64,000 bases of DNA. It comes from an uncultured Phascolarctobacterium sp. GTDB taxonomy: Bacteria > Bacillota > Negativicutes > Acidaminococcales > Acidaminococcaceae. Under the pieces are notes generated by a model. That model searched no databases, was not told the DNA's origin, and worked only from the letters and a program-made list of their open reading frames with translations. The stretch is taken from positions 40,351 through 104,350 of the forward strand of contig CAUDEF010000007.1 in assembly GCA_958448515.1 (NCBI GenBank). The letters are read 5' to 3'. This document shows, piece after piece, positions 8,782 through 17,773 of this stretch (the stretch's first letter is position 1; the number at the start of each line of letters is the position of its first letter). A program made the position numbers and the translations under genes.

Positions 8782-9838
8782 ATTCTACATTCTCCGCAAC
8801 TTCTTCAGCAGCCTGAGATTCACTCTTAATATCAATTTTCCAGCCGGTTAATTTGGCAGCCAGTCTTGCATTTTGTCCTTCTTTACCAATGGCAAGAGAC
8901 AACTGATAATCAGGAACAACAACACGGCAAACTTTTTCAGCTTCATTTACTTCTGTGCTTAAAACTTTTGCCGGACTCAGAGCATTAGCAACATACTGAG
9001 CAGGATCTTCACTGTACTTAACTATATCAATTTTTTCGCCACGCAGCTCATTAACAATAGTCTGTACACGCATGCCCTTATGACCAACACATGCACCAAC
9101 CGGATCTACGTTATCATCCTGGGTATAAACAGAAATTTTAGAACGCATGCCAGGTTCACGAGCCACGGACTTAATTTCTACAACACCATCATGGATTTCC
9201 GGAACTTCAAGTTCAAACAATCTCTTAAGTAAGCCAGGATGAGTACGGGAAACCATAATCTGAGGTCCTTTACTGGTACGTTTAACTTCAACAATGTAAG
9301 TTTTCATGCGTTCATGATACTGATAAACTTCACCAGGAATTTGTTCACTTACAGAAAGTACTGCTTCAACTTTTCCCAGATCAATATAAACATTTTTGTT
9401 CTCGATACGTTGAACAATGCCTGTTACAATATCATTTTCTCTGCTGGAGAAACGTTCATAAACCATGCCTCTCTCAGCTTCGCGAATTCTCTGAACAACC
9501 ACCTGTTTAGCGTTTTGTGCCGCAATGCGGCCAAAATTTTTAGGTGTAACTTCAGTTTCAATAATATCTCCGACTTCATAACCGGGGTTTATTTCCTTAG
9601 CCTCTGCCAGAGAAATTTCATTTGCTTCCAAAGTATCATCTTCAACAACTTCTCTTTGAGCATAAACATGAATTTCTCCACTTATTTTATTCATGTCAAC
9701 TCTTACATTTTGGGTAGAACCAAAATTTTTCTTGTAAGCAGTTACCAAAGCCTCTTCGACAGCCTGGAACAGAAGTTCAGGTTCAATACCTTTCTCCTTT
9801 CCCAATTCTTGGATTGCTAAGATAAAATCTGCGTTCAA
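8768..9838 (-). CDS. nusA: Transcription termination/antitermination factor NusA
   Basis: RNA polymerase-bound factor controlling pausing and termination. The 356-residue protein has the N-terminal RNAP-binding domain (1-125), S1 domain (about 135-200, GIVQRIENKNVYIDLGKVEA) and KH1/KH2 domains with SVAREPGMRSKISVYT, VGACVGHKGMR and SLAIGKEGQNARLAAKLTGW. No C-terminal acidic repeats, as in other Firmicutes. The start is TTG at 9838, fixed by a GGAGG site 8 nt upstream. Confidence 0.97.
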   Translation of the reverse strand: MNADFILAIQELGKEKGIEPELLFQAVEEALVTAYKKNFGSTQNVRVDMNKISGEIHVYAQREVVEDDTLEANEISLAEAKEINPGYEVGDIIETEVTPKNFGRIAAQNAKQVVVQRIREAERGMVYERFSSRENDIVTGIVQRIENKNVYIDLGKVEAVLSVSEQIPGEVYQYHERMKTYIVEVKRTSKGPQIMVSRTHPGLLKRLFELEVPEIHDGVVEIKSVAREPGMRSKISVYTQDDNVDPVGACVGHKGMRVQTIVNELRGEKIDIVKYSEDPAQYVANALSPAKVLSTEVNEAEKVCRVVVPDYQLSLAIGKEGQNARLAAKLTGWKIDIKSESQAAEEVAENVEYDEN

Positions 9839-9860
9839 TTAATACGCCTCCTAAATATAA

Positions 9861-10337
9861 TTAAAAATCAATATGCGGTCTAACATTAGAAATCAATTTG
9901 CGCTCAATTTTAACAGAATTTTTAAATTCTTTTCCCTTAATAATTTTTCGTACTTCCAAAAATTCATCATCATGAGCTACTAATACTCCCACAAGAAGTT
10001 TCATATTTTCCCAAGGAGCATAAAAGCTAATATCTACTTTAGTCCCATATGCATTTATAAAATCCTGATCTTTTTTCAATGGTCTGTCTATACCTGGTGA
10101 AGATACTTCCAGGAAATACTTATCTTTTATAGGATCTTTTTCATCGAGAACAGTTGTAAGCTTCTCACTTACCAACTGGCAATCATCTATCTCAATACCT
10201 TCCGGTTTATCAATATAGATGCGCAAATACCAGTCTTTTTCACGAACATACTCAACATCAACCAAACTAATACCGGTGCCCTCCAAAATTGGTGTTACCA
10301 GATCAGTAATTAATGCTTCAATTTCTCTGGCATTCAT
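9861..10337 (-). CDS. rimP: Ribosome maturation factor RimP
   Basis: 30S assembly factor (158 residues) with SLVDVEYVREKDWYLRIYID, DCQLVSEKLTTVLD and the FLEVSSPGIDRPLK signature. The ATG at 10337 follows GGAGGTGAGAAAA; in-frame sequence further upstream is the mRNA leader with its hairpin, not protein. First gene of the nusA-infB operon. Confidence 0.95.
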   Translation of the reverse strand: MNAREIEALITDLVTPILEGTGISLVDVEYVREKDWYLRIYIDKPEGIEIDDCQLVSEKLTTVLDEKDPIKDKYFLEVSSPGIDRPLKKDQDFINAYGTKVDISFYAPWENMKLLVGVLVAHDDEFLEVRKIIKGKEFKNSVKIERKLISNVRPHIDF

Positions 10338-10378
10338 TTTTCTCACCTCCACAGTATTAAATTTTTCTCTAATAAGAG

Positions 10379-10407
10379 GAAAGAGCGGGTATCTAACCCA
10401 CTCTTCC
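10379..10407 (-). promoter_or_regulatory. Hairpin in the rimP operon leader
   Basis: On the minus strand GGAAGAGTGGGT pairs with ACCCGCTCTTTCC around a 5-nt loop, between promoter and rimP start. It lacks a following T run, so it is more likely an mRNA-stabilising or regulatory leader element than a terminator. Confidence 0.6.
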
Positions 10408-10434
10408 AAGATAAATAAATATTTTTCTAGTAAC

Positions 10435-10463
10435 ATTATAACATTATCCTGCGTCTCTGGCAA
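10435..10463 (-). promoter_or_regulatory. Promoter of the rimP-nusA-infB operon
   Basis: TTGCCA (10458-10463), 17-nt spacer and perfect TATAAT (10435-10440) on the minus strand. Confidence 0.8.
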
Positions 10464-10495
10464 TACTTTACTACTATATACGCCATATAGCATAC

Positions 10496-11236
10496 CTATT
10501 TCAGAAAAACAAGATTAGATGCTGTAGAAATCTTTTCGGCAAACCTGTATCCTGACACATCAAATTTTCTTATTTCGTATATATTATTTATATTGTTTTC
10601 AGCACACCATTTTACCATACTTCCCCGTGCCATTTTAGCCTCAGTTGCCTTTACCTTATAAGAATCTTCTGTTCCCGTAGCAAAAATGCAGGTCACAAAA
10701 GTTACATTCTCATCTATAAAAGGTTCTATGACTTTGCTGTATTCTTTTGACGCAAGATTTAAAATAATACTGTCATCTTTTACAAGCTCTTTATAAATAC
10801 TATCACCCCAGTATTGATAAAGATTATCACATTCATCAATTTTCAGTTTTGCCTGCATCTCCAGTCTGTATGGTACAACTCCGTCATCAGCACGCAAAAG
10901 CCCGTAAAAACCGGATATTATTCTTAATTTATCACACACATACTGCCACTGCTGATAATCAAACACCCTCGGTCCCATATTGATATACTGCAGACCGTCA
11001 TAAGCAAAAACTGCTGGAGTAACAGCGCTGTCCAGACGCATATTCATTATTCTGTCAAAGTTCTCTTTGGCCAGCTTATCATTACATTTCCACAACTGTT
11101 TTAATTCTTCGTAAGACTTACTTTGCAGAACATTTAAAATTTCTCTGCTTTTATTGATAAATACCGGAGTTTTGCACTCAGCAATATTTTCATCATCTAT
11201 CTGCATTTGTTTTGCAGGTGAAATTATTATTTTCAT
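10496..11236 (-). CDS. yaaA: YaaA family peroxide-stress protein
   Basis: DUF328/UPF0246 protein; E. coli YaaA lowers free iron during peroxide stress and binds DNA. The hallmarks MKIIISPAKQM at the start, AVFAYDGLQYINMG near residue 75 and GFYGLLRADDGVVPYRLEM near 115 are present; 246 residues is normal. An AGGAGATATAAAC site precedes the ATG. It lies just before rimP, separated by that operon's promoter. Confidence 0.92.
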   Translation of the reverse strand: MKIIISPAKQMQIDDENIAECKTPVFINKSREILNVLQSKSYEELKQLWKCNDKLAKENFDRIMNMRLDSAVTPAVFAYDGLQYINMGPRVFDYQQWQYVCDKLRIISGFYGLLRADDGVVPYRLEMQAKLKIDECDNLYQYWGDSIYKELVKDDSIILNLASKEYSKVIEPFIDENVTFVTCIFATGTEDSYKVKATEAKMARGSMVKWCAENNINNIYEIRKFDVSGYRFAEKISTASNLVFLK

Positions 11237-11384
11237 GTTTATATCTCCTGTACAAGAAATAATTTACATATTATTAATATTAAGCAACTTTATTTAAACT
11301 ATATTTTACATAGTCGCAAGGATTATCTGCCCATTATTTAGAATAATGTAACTATAAAATTAATGTTTATGGAGGCACTTAAAT

Positions 11385-11579
11385 ATGAAAATGTTATTTT
11401 CTTCCAGCAACAAAAATATTTTATCACTTTCTGACGCATCATGTCATAACTGCCATCAAAGAACTGTTGGCTGCCATTCCCGTTGTTATGAATACAAAAA
11501 ATGGCTTTTTACCAAGAAAATATTCACTGTAATTCAGGAAAATAAACTCAAGCAATACATTAATTCAAATACTTATTAA
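11385..11579 (+). CDS. Small Cys/His-rich protein, unknown function
   Basis: A 64-residue protein read against its neighbours. An ATG 8 nt after TGGAGGC and a strong terminator directly behind it support a real gene. Residues about 18-38 hold C-H-N-C-x6-GCH-x3-C, a compact zinc-binding-like knot, followed by a basic C-terminus (KKWLFTKKIF, KLKQYI). Small proteins with a similar C-x2-C...GCHxxC core are common in Firmicutes prophages, from memory; function unknown. Confidence 0.55.
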   Translation: MKMLFSSSNKNILSLSDASCHNCHQRTVGCHSRCYEYKKWLFTKKIFTVIQENKLKQYINSNTY

Positions 11580-11586
11580 TTAAAAC

Positions 11587-11617
11587 AAAAAGATGGTTAA
11601 TATTTAACCATCTTTTT
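11587..11617. terminator. Bidirectional terminator between the 64-aa gene and polC
   Basis: Perfect 14-bp stem AAAAAGATGGTTAA / TTAACCATCTTTTT with a 3-nt loop; it serves the convergent small gene and polC. Confidence 0.85.
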
Positions 11618-11622
11618 ATTTT

Positions 11623-14600
11623 TTAAAAAAGGTCTATCTGGTTATTTTCCGGAAGTTCATCAAGAGCTCCCATTTCAGCTAATCTTTCGATAACTGTCTT
11701 ACTTATTTGTGCGCGCTGACGTAAATCTTCCTGTGATATGAAAGGATTTGCCTTATCACGTACTGCTGCTATGCTTAATGCAGCACTTGTACCGACACCA
11801 CTCAAAGCAGCTAAGGGCGGGCGCACTCCTTTTTCTGTTACAGTAAACTTTACCGGATCTGATTCATATAAATCAATTTTATCAAATTCGTATCCGCGTT
11901 CAATCATCTCATTTGCAAGTTCAAGATAAGTTGCTATGGTCTTCTCCTGTGTGCTTGCCTGTGTATTAAGATGATAAACATTTTTCAGAAAGTCTTTTAT
12001 ATATTGTTTTCCTTTGACAATATATGAAGTATCAAATTCAGGTGCACGTACAGTGAAATAAGCAGCATAAAACTCGCGCGGATGATGTACTTTACAGTAT
12101 GCAATACGATAAGCCATTAGTACGTAGGCAACAGCATGGGCCTTTGGAAACAGATACTGCACTTTTTCACAGGATTTTATGTACCAGTCAGGCACAGAAG
12201 CGTTCTTCATAGCTTCCAGCATGGCAGGCTCCAAACCTTTTTTAGCAGCCTTACCTTTACGCACATGCTCCATAATCTTAAATGCCATACTTGGATCTAC
12301 ACCCTTGGCAATCAGGCTTGTCATAACATCATCACGTGTGGATATAGTTTCAGCTACCGGCTTTCCTTCTTTTATAAGGTCCTGCGCATTGTTAAGCCAT
12401 ACATCAGTACCATGAGAATAACCGGATACACGCACTACATCACTGAAGTTTTTAGGCTGTACATCATTAATCATATTACGAACAAAATTGGTACCACATT
12501 CAGGAATGCCAAATGTTCCTACATCACTGAAAATCTGTTCCGGAGTAACGCCCAAAGATGTAGTATTCTGGAAGATACGCATTGTTTCTTCATCACCAAC
12601 AGGAATTTCTTTAGGTAAAATTCCTGTAAGTTCCTCCAGCATTTTGATTACTGTAGGATCATCGTGCCCCAGTATATCAAGCTTAACCAGACGGTCATTA
12701 ATGCTATGATAATCAAAATGAGTAGTAATGGTTTCAGAATCTTTTTCATCCGCCGGACGATTCATTGGCGATATATAGTGAATATCCATATTACGAGGTA
12801 CAACCATTATGCCGCCAGGATGCTGCCCTGTAGTGCGCTTAATACCGGCAAAACCTTCTACAAGGCCTGCCATTTTAGCAGGATGAACGTGCATATTTTT
12901 TTCTTCATAAAACTTTCTTACATAACCCTGTGCTGTCTTAACAGCTATTGTAGAAATAGTACCGGCTCTGCACACATTATCTCTGCCAAATAATTCCTCC
13001 GTGTATTTGTGAGCTGTGGGCTGATAATCACCAGAAAAATTCAAATCAATATCAGGTACTTTATCTCCATGAAAGCCCATAAATACAGCAAACGGAATAT
13101 CATGTCCGTCTCTCAGCATTCTGCTGCCGCAATGCGGACAATCTTTGGCCGGCAAGTCAAAGCCAGATGCCACTTCTTCATTAAGGAAAAACTCGTTATG
13201 CCTGCATTTTGGACAACGGTAATGCGGTTTTAACGGATTAACTTCTGTAATATCAATCATCGTAGCAACAAAAGAAGATCCTACACTGCCACGAGAACCT
13301 ACCAGATATCCATCATCAAGTGATTTTTTTACCAGTTTATGAGCAATGTAATACAAAACCGCAAAACCATTGTTAATGATAGAATCCAGTTCCATTTTTA
13401 ATCTGTCTGCAACCACCTGCGGCAGCTCATCACCATACCACTCATGTGCTCTTTGATATGACATTTCCTGAATAGCTTTTTCAGCACCAGGAATAAAAGG
13501 TGAGTATAGCTGATCTCTGTCCGGAACAGGTTTTATCTTTTCGATCATATCAGCAATTTTGTTAGTATTTGTAACGCATACTTCATATGCTATATCATCA
13601 CCAAGATAGGCAAATTCCTGCAGCATTTCTTCCGTTGTTCTGAAATACAGAGGCGGCTGCAAATCTGCATCTTTATAGTTCTGTCCTGCCTGTAAAATAG
13701 CTCTTAAAATTTCATCTTCCGGATTAAGAAAATGTACATCACATGTGGCAACAGTAAGTTTGCCCATTTTTTTGCCTAATTCATAAATACGCCTGTTATA
13801 ATTTTCCAAATCCTGAACACTGCAGCGATTTTCTCTCACCAGGAACATATTATTACCAGTTGGCTGAATTTCCAGATAGTCATAAAATGAAGCAATTTTC
13901 TCTAATTCTTCTTCTGATGCACCGCTGAGAATTGCTCTGTAAAGCTCACCGGCCTCGCAGGCAGAGCCAAGCAAAAGACCTTCTCTGTGCTCTTCTATAA
14001 TCTCGCGCGGCAGTAAAGGTCTGTTATGTAAGTGCCGCAAATGACTGATAGTAACAAGCTTATACAAATTGCGCAAGCCTATTTCATTTTTTGCAAGAAT
14101 TATAATATGTGAGCTGGGCATCTTTTTAGTTCTGCTTTTTTTAATGGTATTGGTAGGTTCCTGATCAAGGTCATCAGATTTTCTGGGCTGCTCTGCAATA
14201 AGATACCCTTCCATGCCAAAAATTAATTTCAAATCACTGCCTTCAGCAGCATCATAACAAAAAGGGAAGGCCTGTACTACGCCATGATCAGTAATAGCTA
14301 ATGCCTTATGTCCCCACTTTATGGCTTTTTTGACTAAATCCTCCATAGGAGTAAGTCCGTCCATCTTGCTCATTTTTGTATGACAGTGCAGCTCTACTCT
14401 TTTTATTTCTGCATTATCTGACCGTTCCTCAACATCAACTTTCATAATTCCCTGAGGAGTCATAACCATTTCATCAAACATAAATCTGTCAGGAGCAACA
14501 TTTCCCATAATACGCAGACGCATTCCAGGTTTTAGTAAGTTTTTAAACTGATTGCACTCAGCGCGTGCATCGCTGCCATCCTGTCCGCCAAAAAACAGTC

Positions 14601-15312
14601 TTACAAAAATACCATTAGTATCATCACTTACATTAAAGCATAAAGATATCTTTCCAGTACGAAACTCCTTCTCAACAAATGAAAGGAATTTGCCATCCTT
14701 ATCAACACTCTTGACAAAAGTACCTTCAATAACAACCCTGTTTTCCTCTTCAAAAATCGAATCCAGCTTTCTTACTTTGCCTTTGATCTTTTTACCCCAA
14801 AGAAGGCCATTATCAGCTTTTTCCCCATACAACTGTTTATATGCCTGCTCATAGGCAGCATCTTCTCGAACGCCGTTTTTCTCTTCACATTTCAATATTG
14901 GATCTTCATAATCAGGTTCACCAACTACTACATCAGGCGGTTCTTCCGGGAAAGGCACTTCATCAAAATATGGCTGTCCGCTGCAGTCAGTAACCTCATA
15001 TTCAATCGGCTCATTTGTATCATTACTTACTGCAGGTACACTGCACTTCGTTCCATCACCATCACAAATAAAATCCACTTTTGCCAAAGAAAAAGCAGCC
15101 GCCAATTTTTCAGCTGCTGCTTGCATAACTTTTGGCATAACATGAACGGCACATTCAAAGTGAATTTCCCAAATATTTGATGCGTCATCAATACAAATCT
15201 GACTGATATGTATTAACTGTAACTGCATTAATTCAGTTTTTGTCAAAGACTGACCAGATAAAAAAGTCAGAAACTTTTCCCTATCCGGAATAATGCAATA
15301 TTTACCCTGCAT
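11623..15312 (-). CDS. polC: DNA polymerase III PolC-type alpha subunit, apparently without the 3'-5' exonuclease domain
   Basis: Main replicative polymerase of Firmicutes. Visible in order: N-terminal region with OB fold (about 160-300), PHP domain starting VELHCHTKMSKMDG near residue 307, a four-Cys zinc motif (CPKC...CPHC, about 695-730), PDIDLNFSGDYQPTAHKY, RTTGQHPGGIMVVP and LDILGHDDPT. At 1229 residues it is about 200 shorter than usual PolC (roughly 1430). The exonuclease that normally interrupts the PHP domain (FDVETTGLS-like) is replaced by a short polar linker near residues 365-385 (EQPRKSDDLDQEPTNTIKKS). The ATG has a GAGGAT site. Proofreading would need a separate subunit. Confidence 0.95.
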   Translation of the reverse strand: MQGKYCIIPDREKFLTFLSGQSLTKTELMQLQLIHISQICIDDASNIWEIHFECAVHVMPKVMQAAAEKLAAAFSLAKVDFICDGDGTKCSVPAVSNDTNEPIEYEVTDCSGQPYFDEVPFPEEPPDVVVGEPDYEDPILKCEEKNGVREDAAYEQAYKQLYGEKADNGLLWGKKIKGKVRKLDSIFEEENRVVIEGTFVKSVDKDGKFLSFVEKEFRTGKISLCFNVSDDTNGIFVRLFFGGQDGSDARAECNQFKNLLKPGMRLRIMGNVAPDRFMFDEMVMTPQGIMKVDVEERSDNAEIKRVELHCHTKMSKMDGLTPMEDLVKKAIKWGHKALAITDHGVVQAFPFCYDAAEGSDLKLIFGMEGYLIAEQPRKSDDLDQEPTNTIKKSRTKKMPSSHIIILAKNEIGLRNLYKLVTISHLRHLHNRPLLPREIIEEHREGLLLGSACEAGELYRAILSGASEEELEKIASFYDYLEIQPTGNNMFLVRENRCSVQDLENYNRRIYELGKKMGKLTVATCDVHFLNPEDEILRAILQAGQNYKDADLQPPLYFRTTEEMLQEFAYLGDDIAYEVCVTNTNKIADMIEKIKPVPDRDQLYSPFIPGAEKAIQEMSYQRAHEWYGDELPQVVADRLKMELDSIINNGFAVLYYIAHKLVKKSLDDGYLVGSRGSVGSSFVATMIDITEVNPLKPHYRCPKCRHNEFFLNEEVASGFDLPAKDCPHCGSRMLRDGHDIPFAVFMGFHGDKVPDIDLNFSGDYQPTAHKYTEELFGRDNVCRAGTISTIAVKTAQGYVRKFYEEKNMHVHPAKMAGLVEGFAGIKRTTGQHPGGIMVVPRNMDIHYISPMNRPADEKDSETITTHFDYHSINDRLVKLDILGHDDPTVIKMLEELTGILPKEIPVGDEETMRIFQNTTSLGVTPEQIFSDVGTFGIPECGTNFVRNMINDVQPKNFSDVVRVSGYSHGTDVWLNNAQDLIKEGKPVAETISTRDDVMTSLIAKGVDPSMAFKIMEHVRKGKAAKKGLEPAMLEAMKNASVPDWYIKSCEKVQYLFPKAHAVAYVLMAYRIAYCKVHHPREFYAAYFTVRAPEFDTSYIVKGKQYIKDFLKNVYHLNTQASTQEKTIATYLELANEMIERGYEFDKIDLYESDPVKFTVTEKGVRPPLAALSGVGTSAALSIAAVRDKANPFISQEDLRQRAQISKTVIERLAEMGALDELPENNQIDLF

Positions 15313-15346
15313 AAAATTATCCTCTCATGTTCTGACAACAATAAAA

Positions 15347-16048
15347 CTAATTTGCATTTTCCAATGCTTCAACACCATTAATATTCCTTATTCCACGAAT
15401 AATTTTGATGTTTTCCGCACTTTTTTCAATTTTCAGATACAGCTCAAGTACCAGTTTGTTTTCCTTACTATCTGTCTTAACATTCAAAGTTTTAACTTTT
15501 ACTCCCCTTGAAGAAAGATATCCGGTAACATCAGTTATGGCACCTGGTCTGTTATTCATGATAACTCGTATAAACTTTCTGTCATTACGATTACTTCCTG
15601 CAAAATGCTTTTCCCAGCTGTGGAATGTTACAAGCGTAATCAGCGTAATTATAGTTGCTGCGGTTCCTACAAGGTACATGCCACTGCCAACAGCAAGACC
15701 AATTGCCGACACAATCCACAAACTTGCCGCAGTTGTAAGTCCTCTGATTGTCAGGCCTTCGTGTAAAATCGTACCAGCGCCTAAAAAACCGATACCGCTT
15801 ACAACCTGCGAAGCTATGCGGGAAGAATCTCTCCTGCTCTCAACATCAGCCTGAACACCATCTATGCCATAGATAGACACCAGCATAAAAAGAGCAGAAC
15901 CAACACAAACAAGAATATGTGTTCTGAACCCGGCAGGTCTGTCTCCGCTGCCTCGCTCAATTCCGACCATTCCGCCCAGCAAAGCAGCTATCAGCAAGCG
16001 AGTCACCATAGTCAGCTCAGCTGATGATACCCATGACATATCAAGCAT
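15347..16048 (-). CDS. MgtC/SapB family inner-membrane protein
   Basis: MgtC-like membrane protein; relatives modulate Mg2+ homeostasis or F-ATPase in pathogens, but most are uncharacterised. The family signature LLIAALLGGMVGIERG, PAGFRTHILVCVGSALFML and QVVSGIGFLGAGTIL is clear, with four to five membrane helices in residues 1-150. The C-terminal 80 residues form an ACT-like domain (VIMNNRPGAITDVTGYLSSR). AGGTGATTGA precedes the ATG. Lies between proS and polC, 34 nt before the latter. Confidence 0.9.
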   Translation of the reverse strand: MLDMSWVSSAELTMVTRLLIAALLGGMVGIERGSGDRPAGFRTHILVCVGSALFMLVSIYGIDGVQADVESRRDSSRIASQVVSGIGFLGAGTILHEGLTIRGLTTAASLWIVSAIGLAVGSGMYLVGTAATIITLITLVTFHSWEKHFAGSNRNDRKFIRVIMNNRPGAITDVTGYLSSRGVKVKTLNVKTDSKENKLVLELYLKIEKSAENIKIIRGIRNINGVEALENAN

Positions 16049-16063
16049 TCAATCACCTCATTT

Positions 16064-17773
16064 TTAGAGCTCTGCCAGCATAGATTTTATCTCTGCTACA
16101 TAATCTCCTTCAATATCGATCATTTTTACTTCTCCGGTTCTGCGAACCTTTACTTCAATTTTACCTTCAGCTAAAGTTTTAGGACCAACAACAACTCTCA
16201 AAGGATAACCAATGAGATCTGCATCCTTAAATTTAACACCCGGGCGTTCATTTCTGTCATCAATAACAGTTTCAACACCAGATTTTTGCAGTACACTGTA
16301 AATTTCTTCTGCCTTAGCAGTAGAAACTTCGTCCTTAGTATTTACCGGAACAACCAATACTTCATAAGGAGCTATGGCAACAGGCCAGATCATGCCGTCT
16401 TTGTCGTTATTCTGCTCGATAGCAGCAGCCATAGTTCTGCTTACACCAACACCATAGCAGCCCATTACCATCGGCTTTTCCTTACCATTTTCATCAAGGA
16501 AAGTAGCACGCATTGCTTCACTGTATTTAGTATAAAGCTTAAATACCTGGCCAACTTCAATGCCGCGAGCTTTGCTTACGGTGCCGCCACAATGCGGGCA
16601 GGGATCACCTTCCTGAATAAGACGAATATCAGCCACATAAGTAGGGTTAAAGTCTCTGCCGGGATTTACATTAAGCAGATGATAGCCTTCTTTATTGGCG
16701 CCGCAGCATATATTGTGCATTTCCATAACTGTGCTGTCTACGACAACTGTAACTTTATCAGTATCAATACCTACAGGTCCCATATAACCGCCAACTGTGC
16801 CAGCTTCAGCAAGCAAAGCTTCGTCAGCCATTTCAACCTCATTTACACCTACAGTATTAATAACTTTAACTTCATTAACTTCATGGTCACCACGAACAAA
16901 GCACAAAATAAGACCTTTTTCACTGTTAAAAGCAACTGCTTTCATAGACTTATCGGTTGGAAGATTTAAATAAGCGCAAACATCAGCAATAGTCTTGCAA
17001 TCCGGAGTTTTTACTTCTTCCATAGCCATAGCCTCTTCAGCTTCTGCTTTAATTACATGAAGTTCTGCTTTTTCTACATTAGCAGCGTAATCGCATTCAT
17101 TGCAATAAACAATTTCAGCCTCGCCGCTGTCTGCAATAACCATAAATTCATGGCTGCCGCTGCCGCCGATAGCACCGCTGTCAGCCTCAACAGGACGGAA
17201 AGTCAAACCGCAGCGGTTAAAAATGCGGGTATAAGCATCATACATAAGTTTATATGATACTTCCAGTCCTTCTACGTCTCTGTCAAAAGAGTACGCATCT
17301 TTCATAATAAATTCACGGCCACGCATCAAACCAAAACGAGGACGACGTTCATCTCTGAATTTATTTTGAATCTGATATACATTCAGCGGAAGCTGACGAT
17401 AAGAACGAACATCTCCGCGAATAAGACTTGTTACCATTTCTTCGTGTGTTGGGCCAAGGCAAAACTCTCTGTTGTGACGATCTCTTAAACGGAACATTTC
17501 TTCTCCGTAAACTCCCCATCTGCCGCTTTCCTGCCAAATTTCTGCAGGCTGTACTATAGGCATCAGAAGTTCCTGAGCGCCACTGGCATCCATTTCCTCA
17601 CGAACAATGTTTTCTATTTTCTTTAAAACTCTCCATGCAAGAGGCAGATAATTATACATACCACCAGCAGATTTTCTCAAAAAACCTGCTCTTAACATCA
17701 ATTGATGACTAACTACCTCTGCTTCAGCAGGCACCTCACGTAAAGTTGGTGCAAACATTTTGGAAACTCTCAT
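16064..17773 (-). CDS. proS: Prolyl-tRNA synthetase, bacterial type
   Basis: Class II synthetase charging tRNA-Pro. The 569-residue bacterial form contains motif 2/3 elements (FRDERRPRFGLMRGREFIMK, GCYGVGVSRTMAAAIEQ) and the central editing insertion (about 225-405) that deacylates Ala-tRNA-Pro. It overlaps the ispG stop in ATGA. A separate YbaK-like editing protein is encoded at 43978. Confidence 0.97.
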   Translation of the reverse strand: MRVSKMFAPTLREVPAEAEVVSHQLMLRAGFLRKSAGGMYNYLPLAWRVLKKIENIVREEMDASGAQELLMPIVQPAEIWQESGRWGVYGEEMFRLRDRHNREFCLGPTHEEMVTSLIRGDVRSYRQLPLNVYQIQNKFRDERRPRFGLMRGREFIMKDAYSFDRDVEGLEVSYKLMYDAYTRIFNRCGLTFRPVEADSGAIGGSGSHEFMVIADSGEAEIVYCNECDYAANVEKAELHVIKAEAEEAMAMEEVKTPDCKTIADVCAYLNLPTDKSMKAVAFNSEKGLILCFVRGDHEVNEVKVINTVGVNEVEMADEALLAEAGTVGGYMGPVGIDTDKVTVVVDSTVMEMHNICCGANKEGYHLLNVNPGRDFNPTYVADIRLIQEGDPCPHCGGTVSKARGIEVGQVFKLYTKYSEAMRATFLDENGKEKPMVMGCYGVGVSRTMAAAIEQNNDKDGMIWPVAIAPYEVLVVPVNTKDEVSTAKAEEIYSVLQKSGVETVIDDRNERPGVKFKDADLIGYPLRVVVGPKTLAEGKIEVKVRRTGEVKMIDIEGDYVAEIKSMLAEL

